Shown in pieces: positions 42,818 through 52,233 of a stretch of 64,000 nt of DNA. The stretch covers positions 310,001 to 374,000 of the forward strand of contig NZ_QMEY01000004.1 of assembly GCF_003315795.1 (NCBI RefSeq), written 5' to 3'. Numbering within the stretch: position 1 is the stretch's first letter; the number at the start of each line of letters is the position of its first letter. A model generated the notes under the pieces. That model did not search any database, was not told the DNA's origin, and saw nothing but the letters and a program-made list of their open reading frames with translations. The position numbers and the translations under genes were made by a program. This stretch comes from Spongiactinospora rosea. Lineage in GTDB: Bacteria; Actinomycetota; Actinomycetes; Streptosporangiales; Streptosporangiaceae.

Positions 42818-43214
42818 GTGCATCCCTCCTTCCGCATGGCCACGGTGTCTTCCACATTGGTACGACGGGCGGGATTGGGGAAGAGGGCACGGGCGTCCGT
42901 GCGGGAGAGTGAGGAGAACTTCGACCGAATCGTTACGCTCGCCGTGAACGCGACACGCCTGTGGACCCCTCCGGACGCCCCCCGCGACCCCCACGCCGCT
43001 CACGTCGCAGAACGAACCTTTGCCGGTGGGGCCGCCACATGCCAGAATCGTCCTACGATCGGTGGACTAGGCCACATCCGGGCGACTGCCAGCAGGTACA
43101 TCTTGGCTACTCGACAGTAGAGATGCGCATTGCTGGGTAAGCAGCCAGGATGGAAGTGACCTAGACACCATACAAAGAGGCTTCACAAGTCCATCCTCGG
43201 AAGGCGAAGACCCA
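42818..43214. other. 397-bp divergent promoter region of DUF1918 and aceE
   Basis: No gene. The right half loses the high-GC coding character and probably holds a long aceE leader, with TGACC and CATACA elements near 43158-43175. I could not fix a promoter or an operator with confidence. Confidence 0.5.
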
Positions 43215-45968
43215 GTGGCTTCCGGACGCCAGCGTTTCTCGATCATCAGTGACGGCCTACCCAGCCAGCTTCCTGATGTCGATCCCAGCGAGACCCAGGA
43301 GTGGCTCGAATCGCTCGACACCGTCGTCAAGACGGAAGGGCGTTCGCGGGCCAGGTACTTGATGCTGCGCCTGCTGGAGCGGGCCCGTGAGCACTCTGTC
43401 GGCGTGCCGGGACTGCGCAGCACCGACTACATCAACACGATCCCGCCGGAGCGGGAGCCGTGGTTCCCCGGCGACGAGCACGTGGAAAGGCGCATCCGCG
43501 CCTATATCCGGTGGAACGCCGCCGTCATGGTGTCGCGCGCCAACGCGCGCACCAACGTCGGCGGGCACATCGCCACCTACGCCTCCGCGGCCTCGCTCTA
43601 CGAGGTGGGCTTCAACCACTTCTTCCGCGGCAAGGACCACGGCGAGTCCGGCGACCAGGTGTACATCCAGGGCCACGCCGCACCGGGCATCTACGCCCGC
43701 GCCTTCCTCGAAGGCCGGCTCAACGAGGCCCAGCTCGACGCGTTCAGGCAGGAACTCTCGCACGGGTTCAAGGGCCTGCCCTCCTATCCGCACCCGCGGC
43801 TGATGCCCGACTTCTGGGAGTTCCCCACGGTCTCCATGGGCCTGGGGCCGATCAGCGCGATCTACCAGGCGAGGTTCAACCGCTACCTGCTCAACCGCAA
43901 GATCAAGGACACCAGCCGCAGCCACGTCTGGTGCTTCCTCGGCGACGGCGAGATGGACGAGCCGGAGTCGCTCGGCGCGATCGGCCTGGCCGCCCGCGAG
44001 GAGCTGGACAACCTCACCTTCATCATCAACTGCAACCTCCAGCGGCTGGACGGGCCGGTCCGGGGCAACGGGAAGATCATCCAGGAGATGGAGTCGTTCT
44101 TCCGCGGCGCCGGCTGGAACGTCATCAAGGTCGTGTGGGGCCGCGACTGGGACCCGCTGCTCGCCGCCGACGTGGACGGCGTCCTCGTCAACAAGATGAA
44201 CACCACTCCCGACGGGCAGTTCCAGACCTACTCCGTCGAGAGCGGCGAGTACATCCGCGAGCACTTCTTCGGCGATGACCCGCGGCTGCGCAAGATGGTC
44301 TCCCACCTGTCCGACGAGGAGATCCGCAGGCTGTCGCGCGGCGGCCACGACTACCACAAGGTGTACGCGGCGTTCGCGGCGGCGCGCGAGCACGTCGGGC
44401 AGCCCACCGTGATCCTCGCCCAGACGATCAAGGGCTGGACCCTCGGCAAGGACTTCGAGGCCCGCAACGCCACCCACCAGATGAAGAAGCTCACCAAGGC
44501 CGAGCTGAAGGAGTTCCGCGACCGGCTCTACCTGCCGATCCCTGACTCGGCCCTGGAGGGCGAGCTGCCGCCCTACTTCCACCCGGGCGAGGACGACGAC
44601 GAGATCGCCTACATGAAGGAGCGCCGCGCGGCGCTCGGCGGCTACCTGCCCAAGCGGGTGGTCCGGGCCAAGCCGCTGAAGCTGCCCGGCGACCCGGTGT
44701 ACGCCGACCTGCGGCGCGGCTCGGGCAAACAGGCGGTGGCCACCACGATGGCCTTCGTCCGCCTGCTGAAGGACCTCATGCGCGACAAGGAGATCGGGTC
44801 GCGGTTCGTGCCGATCATCCCGGACGAGGCGCGCACCTTCGGCATGGACGCCATGTTCCCGACCGCGAAGATCTACTCGCCGCACGGGCAGACGTACGAG
44901 GCGGTGGACCGCAACCTGCTGCTGTCCTACAAGGAGTCCACCGAGGGCCAGATCCTGCACGAGGGCATCAGCGAGTCGGGGTCGATGGGATCGGTGACCG
45001 CCGCGGGCTCGGCGTACGCCACGCACGGCGAGCACATGATCCCGATCTACGTCTTCTACTCGATGTTCGGCTGGCAGCGCACGGCCGACCAGATGTGGCA
45101 GCTCGGCGACCAGATGGGGCGCGGCTTCCTGCTGGGGGCCACGGCCGGGCGTACGACGCTCAACGGCGAGGGCCTGCAGCACGAGGACGGCCACACGCCG
45201 CTGATCGCCTCGACCAACCCGGCCGCGGTGTCCTACGACCCGTCGTGGGCGTACGAGATCGCGCACATCGTGCGTGACGGCCTGCGCCGGATGTACGGCG
45301 AGCGGCCGGAGAACATCTTCTACTACCTCACCGTCTACAACGAGCCCTACCCGCAGCCGGCCGAGCCCGAGGGCCTGGACGTGGAAGGGCTGCTGCGCGG
45401 CCTCTACCGGCTCTCCCAGGCCCCGGAGGGGGCGGCGGAGCGGCCGAAGGCCAACATCCTGGTGTCCGGCGTGGCCGGGCCCTGGGCGCTTGAGGCGCAG
45501 CGGATGCTGGCCGAGGAGTGGGGGGTCGCCGCCGAGGTATGGTCGGCCACCTCCTGGACCGAGCTGCGCAGGGACGCCCTCAACTGCGAGGAGCACAACC
45601 TGCTCAACCCGGACGCCGAGCAGAAGGTGCCGCACATCACCCGTGCCCTGTCGGGCGTCGGGGGCACGTTCGTGGGCGTCAGCGACTACATGCGGGCCGT
45701 GCCCGACCAGATCGCCCGGTGGATTCCCGGTGACTGGGCCTCGCTCGGCACCGACGGGTTCGGCCTGTCCGACACCCGCTCGGCGCTGCGCCGCCACTTC
45801 CACGTGGACGCCGCGTCGATCACGCTGGCCGTGCTGACCCAGCTCGCCCGGCGCGGGGAGGTCGAGACCGAGCAGCTGCGCGAGGCGATCAGCCGCTACC
45901 ACCTGAAGAACGGCGTGACGGAGGCCGGTGGCGCGGAGTCCAACGACACCCAGTCGATGGGCCTGTAA
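43215..45968 (+). CDS. aceE: Pyruvate dehydrogenase E1 component (homodimeric type)
   Basis: 917-aa thiamine-diphosphate enzyme that decarboxylates pyruvate and passes the acetyl group to the E2 lipoyl domain, feeding acetyl-CoA to the TCA cycle and the adjacent fatty-acid operon. The ThDP motif is GDGEMDEPE...NLTFIINCN. Catalytic His residues lie in [11 protein letters not shown] and EGLQHEDGH. Length matches AceE (about 890-930). The GTG at 43215 follows GGAAGGCGA. It is monocistronic, closed by a strong hairpin. The large minus-strand frame over it is a shadow. Confidence 0.97.
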   Translation: MASGRQRFSIISDGLPSQLPDVDPSETQEWLESLDTVVKTEGRSRARYLMLRLLERAREHSVGVPGLRSTDYINTIPPEREPWFPGDEHVERRIRAYIRWNAAVMVSRANARTNVGGHIATYASAASLYEVGFNHFFRGKDHGESGDQVYIQGHAAPGIYARAFLEGRLNEAQLDAFRQELSHGFKGLPSYPHPRLMPDFWEFPTVSMGLGPISAIYQARFNRYLLNRKIKDTSRSHVWCFLGDGEMDEPESLGAIGLAAREELDNLTFIINCNLQRLDGPVRGNGKIIQEMESFFRGAGWNVIKVVWGRDWDPLLAADVDGVLVNKMNTTPDGQFQTYSVESGEYIREHFFGDDPRLRKMVSHLSDEEIRRLSRGGHDYHKVYAAFAAAREHVGQPTVILAQTIKGWTLGKDFEARNATHQMKKLTKAELKEFRDRLYLPIPDSALEGELPPYFHPGEDDDEIAYMKERRAALGGYLPKRVVRAKPLKLPGDPVYADLRRGSGKQAVATTMAFVRLLKDLMRDKEIGSRFVPIIPDEARTFGMDAMFPTAKIYSPHGQTYEAVDRNLLLSYKESTEGQILHEGISESGSMGSVTAAGSAYATHGEHMIPIYVFYSMFGWQRTADQMWQLGDQMGRGFLLGATAGRTTLNGEGLQHEDGHTPLIASTNPAAVSYDPSWAYEIAHIVRDGLRRMYGERPENIFYYLTVYNEPYPQPAEPEGLDVEGLLRGLYRLSQAPEGAAERPKANILVSGVAGPWALEAQRMLAEEWGVAAEVWSATSWTELRRDALNCEEHNLLNPDAEQKVPHITRALSGVGGTFVGVSDYMRAVPDQIARWIPGDWASLGTDGFGLSDTRSALRRHFHVDAASITLAVLTQLARRGEVETEQLREAISRYHLKNGVTEAGGAESNDTQSMGL

Positions 45969-45983
45969 CACGAGCCGCACGAG

Positions 45984-46014
45984 GGGCGCCCCGCCGTTGT
46001 ACGGCGGGGCGCCC
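45984..46014. terminator. Perfect 13-bp bidirectional terminator
   Basis: Arms GGGCGCCCCGCCG and CGGCGGGGCGCCC with a TTGTA loop lie between the convergent ends of aceE and the MacB-like gene. Confidence 0.88.
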
Positions 46015-46022
46015 TTCGCGTC

Positions 46023-47216
46023 TCAGGTGGTGGCCAGGGCCTCGGTGGGCGACAGGCGGGCCGCGCGCATCGCGGGGTAGAGCCCGGCCAGGGTGCCGAT
46101 GACGAGGGTCGCGCCCACGGCGCCGCCGATCGCCCAGGGCGGCACCACCGAGGGCCAGTCGCGCGCGTAGGCGTACCCGACCGTGACCGCCGCGCCGAGC
46201 AGCGCCCCCGCCGCCCCGCCGAGCGCGGACAGCAGCAGCGCCTCCGCCATGAACTGCACCCGCACCTGCCCGCGGGTGGCTCCCAGGGAACGGCGCAGCC
46301 CGATCTCCCTGCGGCGTTCCAGCACCGAGATGACCATGGTGTTGGCCACGCCCACGCCGCCGACCAGCAGCGCCACCGCGCCGAGGCCGAGCAGCAGGCC
46401 GGTGAACGCCCCGGTGGCCGCCGCCTTGGCCGCCAGCGCGTCGGAGGGGCGGCTGACCTGCACCTCCTCGGGGTTCTCCGGATTGACCGTACGCGGCAGC
46501 ACGGCCTGCACATCGGCGACCGCGGCGTCGGCCGACCGCTCGTAGATCATCGTCGGGTGGCCGTCGAAGCCCAGGTACGTCCCGGCGGCCGGGAAGCCGA
46601 CCAGCGCCGAGCGGTCGATCTCGGGGGCGAGCGGCAGCGGGTCCAGGATGCCGAGCACGGTGAACCACCGGCCGCCGATCCAGACCTGCCCGCCCGCCCT
46701 GCCCAGGCCGAGGCGCTGCGCGGAGACCGAGCCCAGCACGACGGCGGGGTACTTCTCCGTGGCCGCGTTGAGCCAGGTCCCGGAACGCACCCGGCCGCCG
46801 AGGGTCTTGACGAGGTCGCCGTCGGCGGCCCGTACGGCGATGCCGCCGGTGATCTCCTCGGGGATCCGGTCGGTGCGGCGCACGCCGGCGTCCAGGTCGC
46901 CGGTGGCCGAGGCCGTGGTGACCGGGCCGATCCTGCGGACCATGGCGAGCGCGTCCAGCGGCAGCTTGGCGGCGTCGCCGAACAGGGTGTTCCCGGGCTG
47001 CACGGTGAGCAGGTTGGTGCCGAGCCGGTCCAACTGCCGCAGCAGGCTCTCCGCGGAGGAGGCGGAGATGCCGATGACGCCGACCATGGTGGCGATGCCG
47101 ATCGCGATGCCGAGGGCGGACAGCACCACGCGGGCCGGGCGGGCGCGCAGCCCGGCCGCGCCCACGCGCAGGACGTCGCCGGGGGTGAGCCGCGTCGCGG
47201 CGAGCCGGTCGCTCAT
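46023..47216 (-). CDS. MacB/FtsX-type ABC transporter permease
   Basis: 397-aa membrane protein: one N-terminal helix (VVLSALGIAIGIATMVGVIGI), a large periplasmic-type MacB_PCD domain (about 45-270), then three helices at the C-terminus (LLLGLGAVALLVGGVGVANTM..., ending SPTEALATT). Signature FtsX element VLERRREIGLRRSLGATRGQV is present. The ATG at 47216 overlaps the ATPase stop (ATGA). Works with the ATPase and fusion protein upstream; probably exports a peptide, antibiotic or lipid, or signals envelope stress. Confidence 0.92.
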   Translation of the reverse strand: MSDRLAATRLTPGDVLRVGAAGLRARPARVVLSALGIAIGIATMVGVIGISASSAESLLRQLDRLGTNLLTVQPGNTLFGDAAKLPLDALAMVRRIGPVTTASATGDLDAGVRRTDRIPEEITGGIAVRAADGDLVKTLGGRVRSGTWLNAATEKYPAVVLGSVSAQRLGLGRAGGQVWIGGRWFTVLGILDPLPLAPEIDRSALVGFPAAGTYLGFDGHPTMIYERSADAAVADVQAVLPRTVNPENPEEVQVSRPSDALAAKAAATGAFTGLLLGLGAVALLVGGVGVANTMVISVLERRREIGLRRSLGATRGQVRVQFMAEALLLSALGGAAGALLGAAVTVGYAYARDWPSVVPPWAIGGAVGATLVIGTLAGLYPAMRAARLSPTEALATT

Positions 47217-47920
47217 CGCCGCTCTCCCACGACCGCCACGGCATCCCGGTCGTCGGACACGATCAGGCCGTCCTTGAGCCTGACCCGTCTGGGCGCCCAT
47301 TCCGCGATCTCCATGTCGTGCGTGATGATCGCGACCGTGGTGCCTGAGGCGTGCAGCCCGGCCAGTACGGCCAGCACCTCCGCCCCCGCGCCGGAGTCGA
47401 GGTTCCCGGTCGGCTCGTCGGCCAACAGCAGCGGCGGGTCGCCGACCACCGCCCTGGCCACCGCGACCCGCTGCTGCTCGCCGCCGGAGAGCTGGTGCGG
47501 GCGGTGCCCGAGGCGGTGGCCGAGGCCGACCCGTTCCAGGGCCGCCGCCGCGCGTTCGCGCCGCTCGCGCAGTCGCGGCCCGCCGTACAGCAGGCCGTCG
47601 GCCACGTTGTCCAGCGCGCTGACGCCCGCCGAGAGATGGAACTGCTGGAATACGAACCCCAGGTGACGAGCCCGGAGCGCGGACAGCCGCCGGTCGGTCA
47701 GGCCGCCCACGTCGTGTCCGGCGATGGCGACGGTGCCGGTGGTGGGACGGTCCAGGGTGCCGATCATGTGCAGCATGGTGGACTTGCCCGATCCGGAGGG
47801 GCCGACGATGGCGAGCAGTTCCCCGGCGCCGATCCGCAGGTCCACTCCGCGCAGCGCGGCGACATCACCGGCGTAGACCTTGGTGACCCCGGTGAGTTCG
47901 ACGACGTTGGCGGCGCTCAC
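47213..47920 (-). CDS. MacB/LolD-type ABC transporter ATPase
   Basis: 235-aa ATPase with Walker A GPSGSGKST, Q-loop FVFQQFHL, signature LSGGEQQRVAVARA, Walker B LLLADEPTGNLDS and switch His in ITHDMEIAE. The DEPTGNLDS wording is typical of the LolD/MacB/FtsE group. The GTG at 47920 overlaps the fusion-protein stop (GTGA). Confidence 0.94.
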   Translation of the reverse strand: MSAANVVELTGVTKVYAGDVAALRGVDLRIGAGELLAIVGPSGSGKSTMLHMIGTLDRPTTGTVAIAGHDVGGLTDRRLSALRARHLGFVFQQFHLSAGVSALDNVADGLLYGGPRLRERRERAAAALERVGLGHRLGHRPHQLSGGEQQRVAVARAVVGDPPLLLADEPTGNLDSGAGAEVLAVLAGLHASGTTVAIITHDMEIAEWAPRRVRLKDGLIVSDDRDAVAVVGERR

Positions 47921-48978
47921 GAGGCGGGCACCCCGACCTTCATGCCCGCGGCGAGGCCGTCGCCGGTGATCTCGACCCGGCCCCCGCCGTACGCGCCGGT
48001 CTCCACGGCGACCAGGCGGGTCGCGCCGCCCTCGACGACCTCCACGCCGAAGCCGCCCTCGCGCAGCGCCAGCAGCGCCTCCACCGGGACGGTGAGCACG
48101 TCCTCGACCCGCTCGCTCTCCATCGCGACGGTGACGGGGGCCTGGTCCAGACGGCCGGTCTTCCGCCCGCCCAGCGAGATCTCCACGTCGATGGTCGAGC
48201 CGCCGCCCTCCTCCGCGCTGACCTGCTGGGCGACCGTGCCGACGCGGACGATGCGGCCCTTGACCTCCTTGCCGCCCGGCAGCTCGATGGCGACCCGCGC
48301 GCCCTTGCGGGCCAGGGCCTGGTCGTCGGTGTTCAGGTCCACCTGGACGATCCTGCGGGTGCCGGTCACGGTCAGCACCTCGCCGCCGTTGATCCTGCGG
48401 CCGACCTCCGCCGAGACGCCCGCCACCCGCACGGCCCCGTCCAGGAAGACGACCTGGGCGGCGTCCACCGCGCCGGTCTGCGGAAGGCCGCGGTCCTTCT
48501 GCCACTCCTTGACGGCGGCCGACGTGGCGTAGGTGAAGTCGTCGTCCACGGTGAGGTCGTCGCCGTAGCCGAGCGCCCTGAGGTTGCGTTCGAGCTGTTC
48601 CACGTCGGGCCCGTCGCTCACGGCGGTGTTCAGCTCGCGGTAGAGCGGCAGCCTGCCGTACATGAGCACCAGCGGGCGGCGATCCACCTTGAGCAGCGCC
48701 CCGCCCCGCTTGATCACCTTTCCCTCGGCGGGGACGGCGGTGACCGTGCCGGAGCCGGTGTAGGACACCTTGCGCTCCTCGGCGTAGGTCAGCTTGCCGC
48801 TCACCGACTCGGAGTCGACCAGGTCGGTCCTGGTGATCTCGGCGGTGGCCGGTGGGGGCGCGGCGGTGGCGCCGGGCTCGGGGCCGCCCTGCCGGTCGGA
48901 GTTCACCGCCGCCCATGTGCCGCCGCCGATCACCGCCACCGCCGCGACCCCGGCGAACAGCGCGCCCTTGCGCCTCAT
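47917..48978 (-). CDS. Efflux periplasmic-adaptor-like protein with peptidoglycan-binding insert
   Basis: 353-aa HlyD/MacA-like protein of Gram-positive type. One N-terminal membrane helix (residues 7-24), a barrel-sandwich half (VSGKLTYAEERKVSYTGSGTVTAVPAEGKVIKRGGAL), a PG_binding_1 insert (VEQLERNLRALGYG... SAAVKEWQKDRGLPQTG), then beta-barrel and C-terminal VPVEALLALREG domains. ATG at 48978 with GGGAGGCGG. First gene of the three-gene export operon, divergent from the two-component system by 193 bp. Confidence 0.92.
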   Translation of the reverse strand: MRRKGALFAGVAAVAVIGGGTWAAVNSDRQGGPEPGATAAPPPATAEITRTDLVDSESVSGKLTYAEERKVSYTGSGTVTAVPAEGKVIKRGGALLKVDRRPLVLMYGRLPLYRELNTAVSDGPDVEQLERNLRALGYGDDLTVDDDFTYATSAAVKEWQKDRGLPQTGAVDAAQVVFLDGAVRVAGVSAEVGRRINGGEVLTVTGTRRIVQVDLNTDDQALARKGARVAIELPGGKEVKGRIVRVGTVAQQVSAEEGGGSTIDVEISLGGRKTGRLDQAPVTVAMESERVEDVLTVPVEALLALREGGFGVEVVEGGATRLVAVETGAYGGGRVEITGDGLAAGMKVGVPAS

Positions 48979-49171
48979 CCGCCGCCTCCCGGGCAGGCCG
49001 GCCGGTCACGTCTCATCGTCCTCACCTCCGGCCCACGGGACCCACGCCCGTGGCACCACCCGATGTGTAGGGCGACGGGGGTTAGCGGAGGGTAAGCGGA
49101 TTCTTCCGGGCCGGGCGGCTTATCGGCTCCTAACATCGGGTGGTTCACGCTGGTCACCGGAGGTGCGTGAG

Positions 49172-49825
49172 ATGCGCGTGCTGGTGGTCGAGGACGAGCC
49201 GGAGATGGCCGACGCCATCGCGGGCGGGCTGCGGCGCAGGGCCATGGCGGTGGACGTCGTCTACGACGGGGCGGAGGCGATGGAACGCCTGGCGTACGTC
49301 GACTACGACGTGGTCGTGCTGGACCGCGACCTGCCGGACGTGCACGGCGACGACGTGTGCAGGCACCTGGTCGCGACGGGGGCGGGCGGCAGGGTGCTGA
49401 TGCTGACCGCGGCGCACACGGTGACCGACCGGGTTGCCGGGCTCGGGCTGGGGGCCGACGACTATCTGCCCAAGCCGTTCGCGTTCGCCGAACTCGTGGC
49501 GCGGGTGCGCGCGCTGGCCCGGCGTACCGCCCCGGTCAGGCCCAGCGTGCTGGAGCGCGCGGGCCTGCGGCTGGACCCGGCGACCCGCGCGGTGACCAGG
49601 GACGGCAGGGCCGTCGGGCTGACCAGGCGGGAGTTCGCGCTGCTGAAGGAGCTGATGCTGGCCGAAGGCGCGCCGGTCTCGCCCCGCGACCTGCTGGCGC
49701 GGGCCTGGGACGAGTACTACGACGCGGGCACCGGCGCGCTGCGGGTCGCCATGGCGACCCTGCGCAGGAAGCTCGGCGACCCGCCGGTCATCGAGACCGT
49801 GCTCGGCGCGGGATACCGCCTGTGA
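49172..49825 (+). CDS. OmpR-type response regulator
   Basis: 217-aa regulator. Acidic pocket EDE at 7-9, phospho-Asp51 in VVLDRDLPD and Lys in YLPKPF. Winged helix at the C-terminus (VGLTRREFALLKELMLAEGAPVSPRDLLARAWDEY... VAMATLRRKLG...TVLGAGYRL). ATG at 49172 after GGAGGTG. Divergent from the MacAB-like operon and coupled to the kinase, so control of that exporter is likely. Confidence 0.95.
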   Translation: MRVLVVEDEPEMADAIAGGLRRRAMAVDVVYDGAEAMERLAYVDYDVVVLDRDLPDVHGDDVCRHLVATGAGGRVLMLTAAHTVTDRVAGLGLGADDYLPKPFAFAELVARVRALARRTAPVRPSVLERAGLRLDPATRAVTRDGRAVGLTRREFALLKELMLAEGAPVSPRDLLARAWDEYYDAGTGALRVAMATLRRKLGDPPVIETVLGAGYRL

Positions 49826-51147
49826 GGCCCGTACGACGGGCGGCGGCCGGCCTGTCGGCCGTCGGCGACCTGGTGTCGGGCATCGGGCTGCGCGCCCGGC
49901 TGATGCTCCTCTACAGCCTGCTGTTCCTGCTGGGCGGCGCGATCTTGGTGTGGGTGACCTACCTGCTCACGGAGCGGGCCATCCAGGACCAGTTCGTGGC
50001 GAGCAAGCCGCTGGCCGCCCTGACCAAGGCGGCCGAGGTGGCCCTGCCCACCCAGGGGCCGCTGATCGGGACGGGCGAGGACATCTTCACCCGGCGCGGG
50101 CCGGTCGAGGGGCCGGTGGCAGGGCCGGAGGGCAAGGCGATGGCCAGGGCGGAGGGCTTCCTCAGCACCACCCTGGTCGAACGGCTGGAGGCCGGCCGGG
50201 CCGCGGTGCTCGCGGACGTGCTGCGCAACTCCGTCCTGATCATGCTGGGGGTGGGCGTGGCCGGCGTGCTGTTCGGATGGGCGATGACCGGCCGCGCGCT
50301 GAGCCCGCTGCGCCGGATGACCTCCGCCGCCGAACGCCTCTCGGAGAGCACCCTGCACGAGCGGATCGCGCTGCGCGGCCCGCGCGACGACGTCAAGCGG
50401 CTGGCCGACACCTTCGACGCGATGCTGGACCGGCTGCAGCGCGCCTTCGACGGGCAGCGGCGGTTCGTCTCCAACGCCTCACACGAGCTGCGCACGCCCA
50501 TCGCCATCAACCGCACGCTGATCGAGGTGGCGCTGGAGGAGCCGGACGCCTCCGATGACCTGCGCGCCCTCGGCAGGGCGCTGCTCGGCACCAACGCCCG
50601 GCACGAGCGCCTGATCGAGGGGCTGTTGCTGCTCGCGCGCTCGGAGCAGGAGGTGATCGCCCGCAACCCGGTGGACCTGCGGCAGGTCGTACGCGGGGTG
50701 CTCGACCAGGCCGGGCCCGCGGCCGAGCGGCGGCGCGTCACCGTGACGGCCGACCTGCCGCAGGTGTGGGCGGCCGGTGAGGCGCTGCTGCTCGAACGCT
50801 GCGTTTTCAACCTGGTGGAGAACGCGGTGAAGTACAACCTGAAGGGCGGGGGGTTGATGGTCCGGCTGGCGGACGAGCCCGGCGAACCCGGGGAGCCCAG
50901 GGAGGTCGTGCTCACCGTGGAGAACGACGGCGTGGTCATTCCGCCCCACGACGTGGCCGGCCTGTTCGAGCCGTTCCGGCGGCTGCACGACAGGATCGGC
51001 TCGTCCTCGGGGTCGGGGCTCGGGTTGTCCATCGTCCGCGCCATCGCCGTGGCGCACGGCGGGTCGGCCGCCGCCACCGCGCGCCCGGACGGCGGCCTGT
51101 CCGTGGTGGTCCGCCTCCCGGCGGCCGGGGAGCGAACCCCCGTCTAG
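49822..51147 (+). CDS. Sensor histidine kinase
   Basis: 441-aa membrane kinase. Two helices (about 27-50 and 135-157) bracket a roughly 85-residue extracytoplasmic sensor, followed by HAMP, HisKA (FVSNASHELRTPI) and HATPase motifs (NLVENAVKYN, GSGLGLSIVRAI). The GTG at 49822 overlaps the regulator's stop (GTGA). Ends 3 bp before the convergent lipoprotein gene. Domain order and context resemble envelope-stress or antibiotic-sensing systems linked to MacB-type pumps. Confidence 0.94.
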   Translation: MRPVRRAAAGLSAVGDLVSGIGLRARLMLLYSLLFLLGGAILVWVTYLLTERAIQDQFVASKPLAALTKAAEVALPTQGPLIGTGEDIFTRRGPVEGPVAGPEGKAMARAEGFLSTTLVERLEAGRAAVLADVLRNSVLIMLGVGVAGVLFGWAMTGRALSPLRRMTSAAERLSESTLHERIALRGPRDDVKRLADTFDAMLDRLQRAFDGQRRFVSNASHELRTPIAINRTLIEVALEEPDASDDLRALGRALLGTNARHERLIEGLLLLARSEQEVIARNPVDLRQVVRGVLDQAGPAAERRRVTVTADLPQVWAAGEALLLERCVFNLVENAVKYNLKGGGLMVRLADEPGEPGEPREVVLTVENDGVVIPPHDVAGLFEPFRRLHDRIGSSSGSGLGLSIVRAIAVAHGGSAAATARPDGGLSVVVRLPAAGERTPV

Positions 51148-51150
51148 GGA

Positions 51151-51675
51151 TCAGCGGCGCTTGCCACGGCCGCCGGGGAGATGGTCCTCGCACGCCTTCA
51201 TGGCCTTCTCCATGGCGGCGTCACCGCCGGCGCGCATGGCCGGCTTGGCCATCTGCAGGCCCTTGCCGGGCTGCGGGTCGGGCATGTCGATGCCGTTCTC
51301 GCGCATGCACGCGGCGAACTTGAGCATGGCGTCATGCGTCTTCGGGTCGTTCATCCGGTCGGCGATGGCGCCCTCGATGTACTTGCCGCACGCCTTGTGC
51401 GCCTCGTCCAGCTTTTTCTTGTCGGCTCCCTTGATCCGGACGGTGGCCATTCCGCCCCCCTTGGACTCGTTGATCTTGACACCGTGTTCGCGCATGCACT
51501 GGGCGAACTTGGCCGGGTCGGCCGAGACCGAGGGGGTCGGGGACGCCGAGGCGCCCGCCCGCCCGGTGCCGGCCACCGAGGCGACCCCGCTGGACGACGC
51601 CTGCTGACCGCATGCCGTGAGCGCGGAAAGCGCCGCCACCGCTCCGCTGAGCACGACCGCACGCCGGACTCTCAT
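51151..51675 (-). CDS. Lipoprotein with duplicated CMREHG motif
   Basis: 174-aa predicted lipoprotein (lipobox LTACG, Cys 22). After a Ser/Ala/Thr linker the body contains two copies of one unit: FAQCMREHGVKI...AHKACGKYI and FAACMRENGIDMPDP...AMKACEDHLPG. Each has a Cys pair about 30-40 residues apart, so each may be a disulfide-closed helical hairpin. ATG at 51675 with GGAGGT. Related proteins are often seen beside MacAB-like pumps with two-component systems; a ligand-capturing or pump-accessory role is inference. Confidence 0.85.
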   Translation of the reverse strand: MRVRRAVVLSGAVAALSALTACGQQASSSGVASVAGTGRAGASASPTPSVSADPAKFAQCMREHGVKINESKGGGMATVRIKGADKKKLDEAHKACGKYIEGAIADRMNDPKTHDAMLKFAACMRENGIDMPDPQPGKGLQMAKPAMRAGGDAAMEKAMKACEDHLPGGRGKRR

Positions 51676-51693
51676 CGGATACCTCCGTGGAAA

Positions 51694-51975
51694 CCCTCGA
51701 CTTCAGGCGAGGGAGGAATCGGATCTCCTGCGGAGCGGGGCAGGATTCGGCCGAAGTGTGGTGCTTCTTGTACGTTTGGTGACATCCGCCGGGTGGTGGT
51801 CAGGTCTGGTGGGTCTGCCGCCGGGCCGGCGGGATGTGATGCCTGTGGAGGCCGTGTAGGACCGGTCACCGCTGTTCCTCCGCGATCGGTGGGTAGGGCG
51901 GTCGCCGGTGAAGCAGGAAGGCCCGGCTCGCGAGAGCCGGAATCCCTCTCGTTCACGAGGGGGAGGAGGTCAACT
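51694..51975 (+). mobile_element. IS200/IS605 (TnpB-element) end remnants with omega-RNA-like hairpins
   Basis: Two similar hairpins with TTCA loops occur 230 bp apart: CCCTCG...CGAGGG (51694-51713) followed by AGGAATC, and CCCTCTCG-TTCA-CGAGGGGG (51944-51963) followed by AGGAGGTCAA. The second is preceded by GTGAAGCAGGAAGG and a perfect CCGGCTC/GAGCCGG hairpin (51923-51940). This matches the right end of actinobacterial TnpB elements, where the 3' end of tnpB overlaps the omega-RNA scaffold. No TnpB or TnpA frame survives. Probably an internally deleted or nested remnant. Confidence 0.55.
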
Positions 51976-52083
51976 GCACGCACCTCCGAGAACCCGCGGG
52001 CCTTCGCCGCGCGACGACACGTCCATGTCTAGGGCTGCGCGGGTTAGCGAGGCGTAAGGGCGCTACGTGCTGCCGGGGTGTCT

Positions 52084-52172
52084 CCCGGGCGCGCCGCCGA
52101 TCGGCGGTGGGCGGCGTGCCCGGGAAGTCGTGGAGTCCCGGCCCGGGACAGGTCAATGGTCACCGGGCCGGG
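52084..52172 (-). terminator. Two strong hairpins downstream of the WYL regulator
   Basis: A 15-bp stem (CCCGGGCGCGCCGCC with its partner, one wobble; 52084-52124) and a 10-bp stem (CCCGGCCCGG/CCGGGCCGGG; 52137-52172). They lie 60-150 bp past the stop of the leftward WYL gene. Around them, 51976-52083 holds nothing recognisable. Confidence 0.6.
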
Positions 52173-52233
52173 CGACAACGGCCTGTCGGTGTTTTCGGAC
52201 GCGTGCCCGGCCGTTGGCGGGGTTTTCGGCCGG

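Noticed and set aside
43257..45980. 907-codon minus-strand frame over aceE
   Set aside because: Antisense of a fully recognisable pyruvate dehydrogenase; a long open frame is expected at this GC content.
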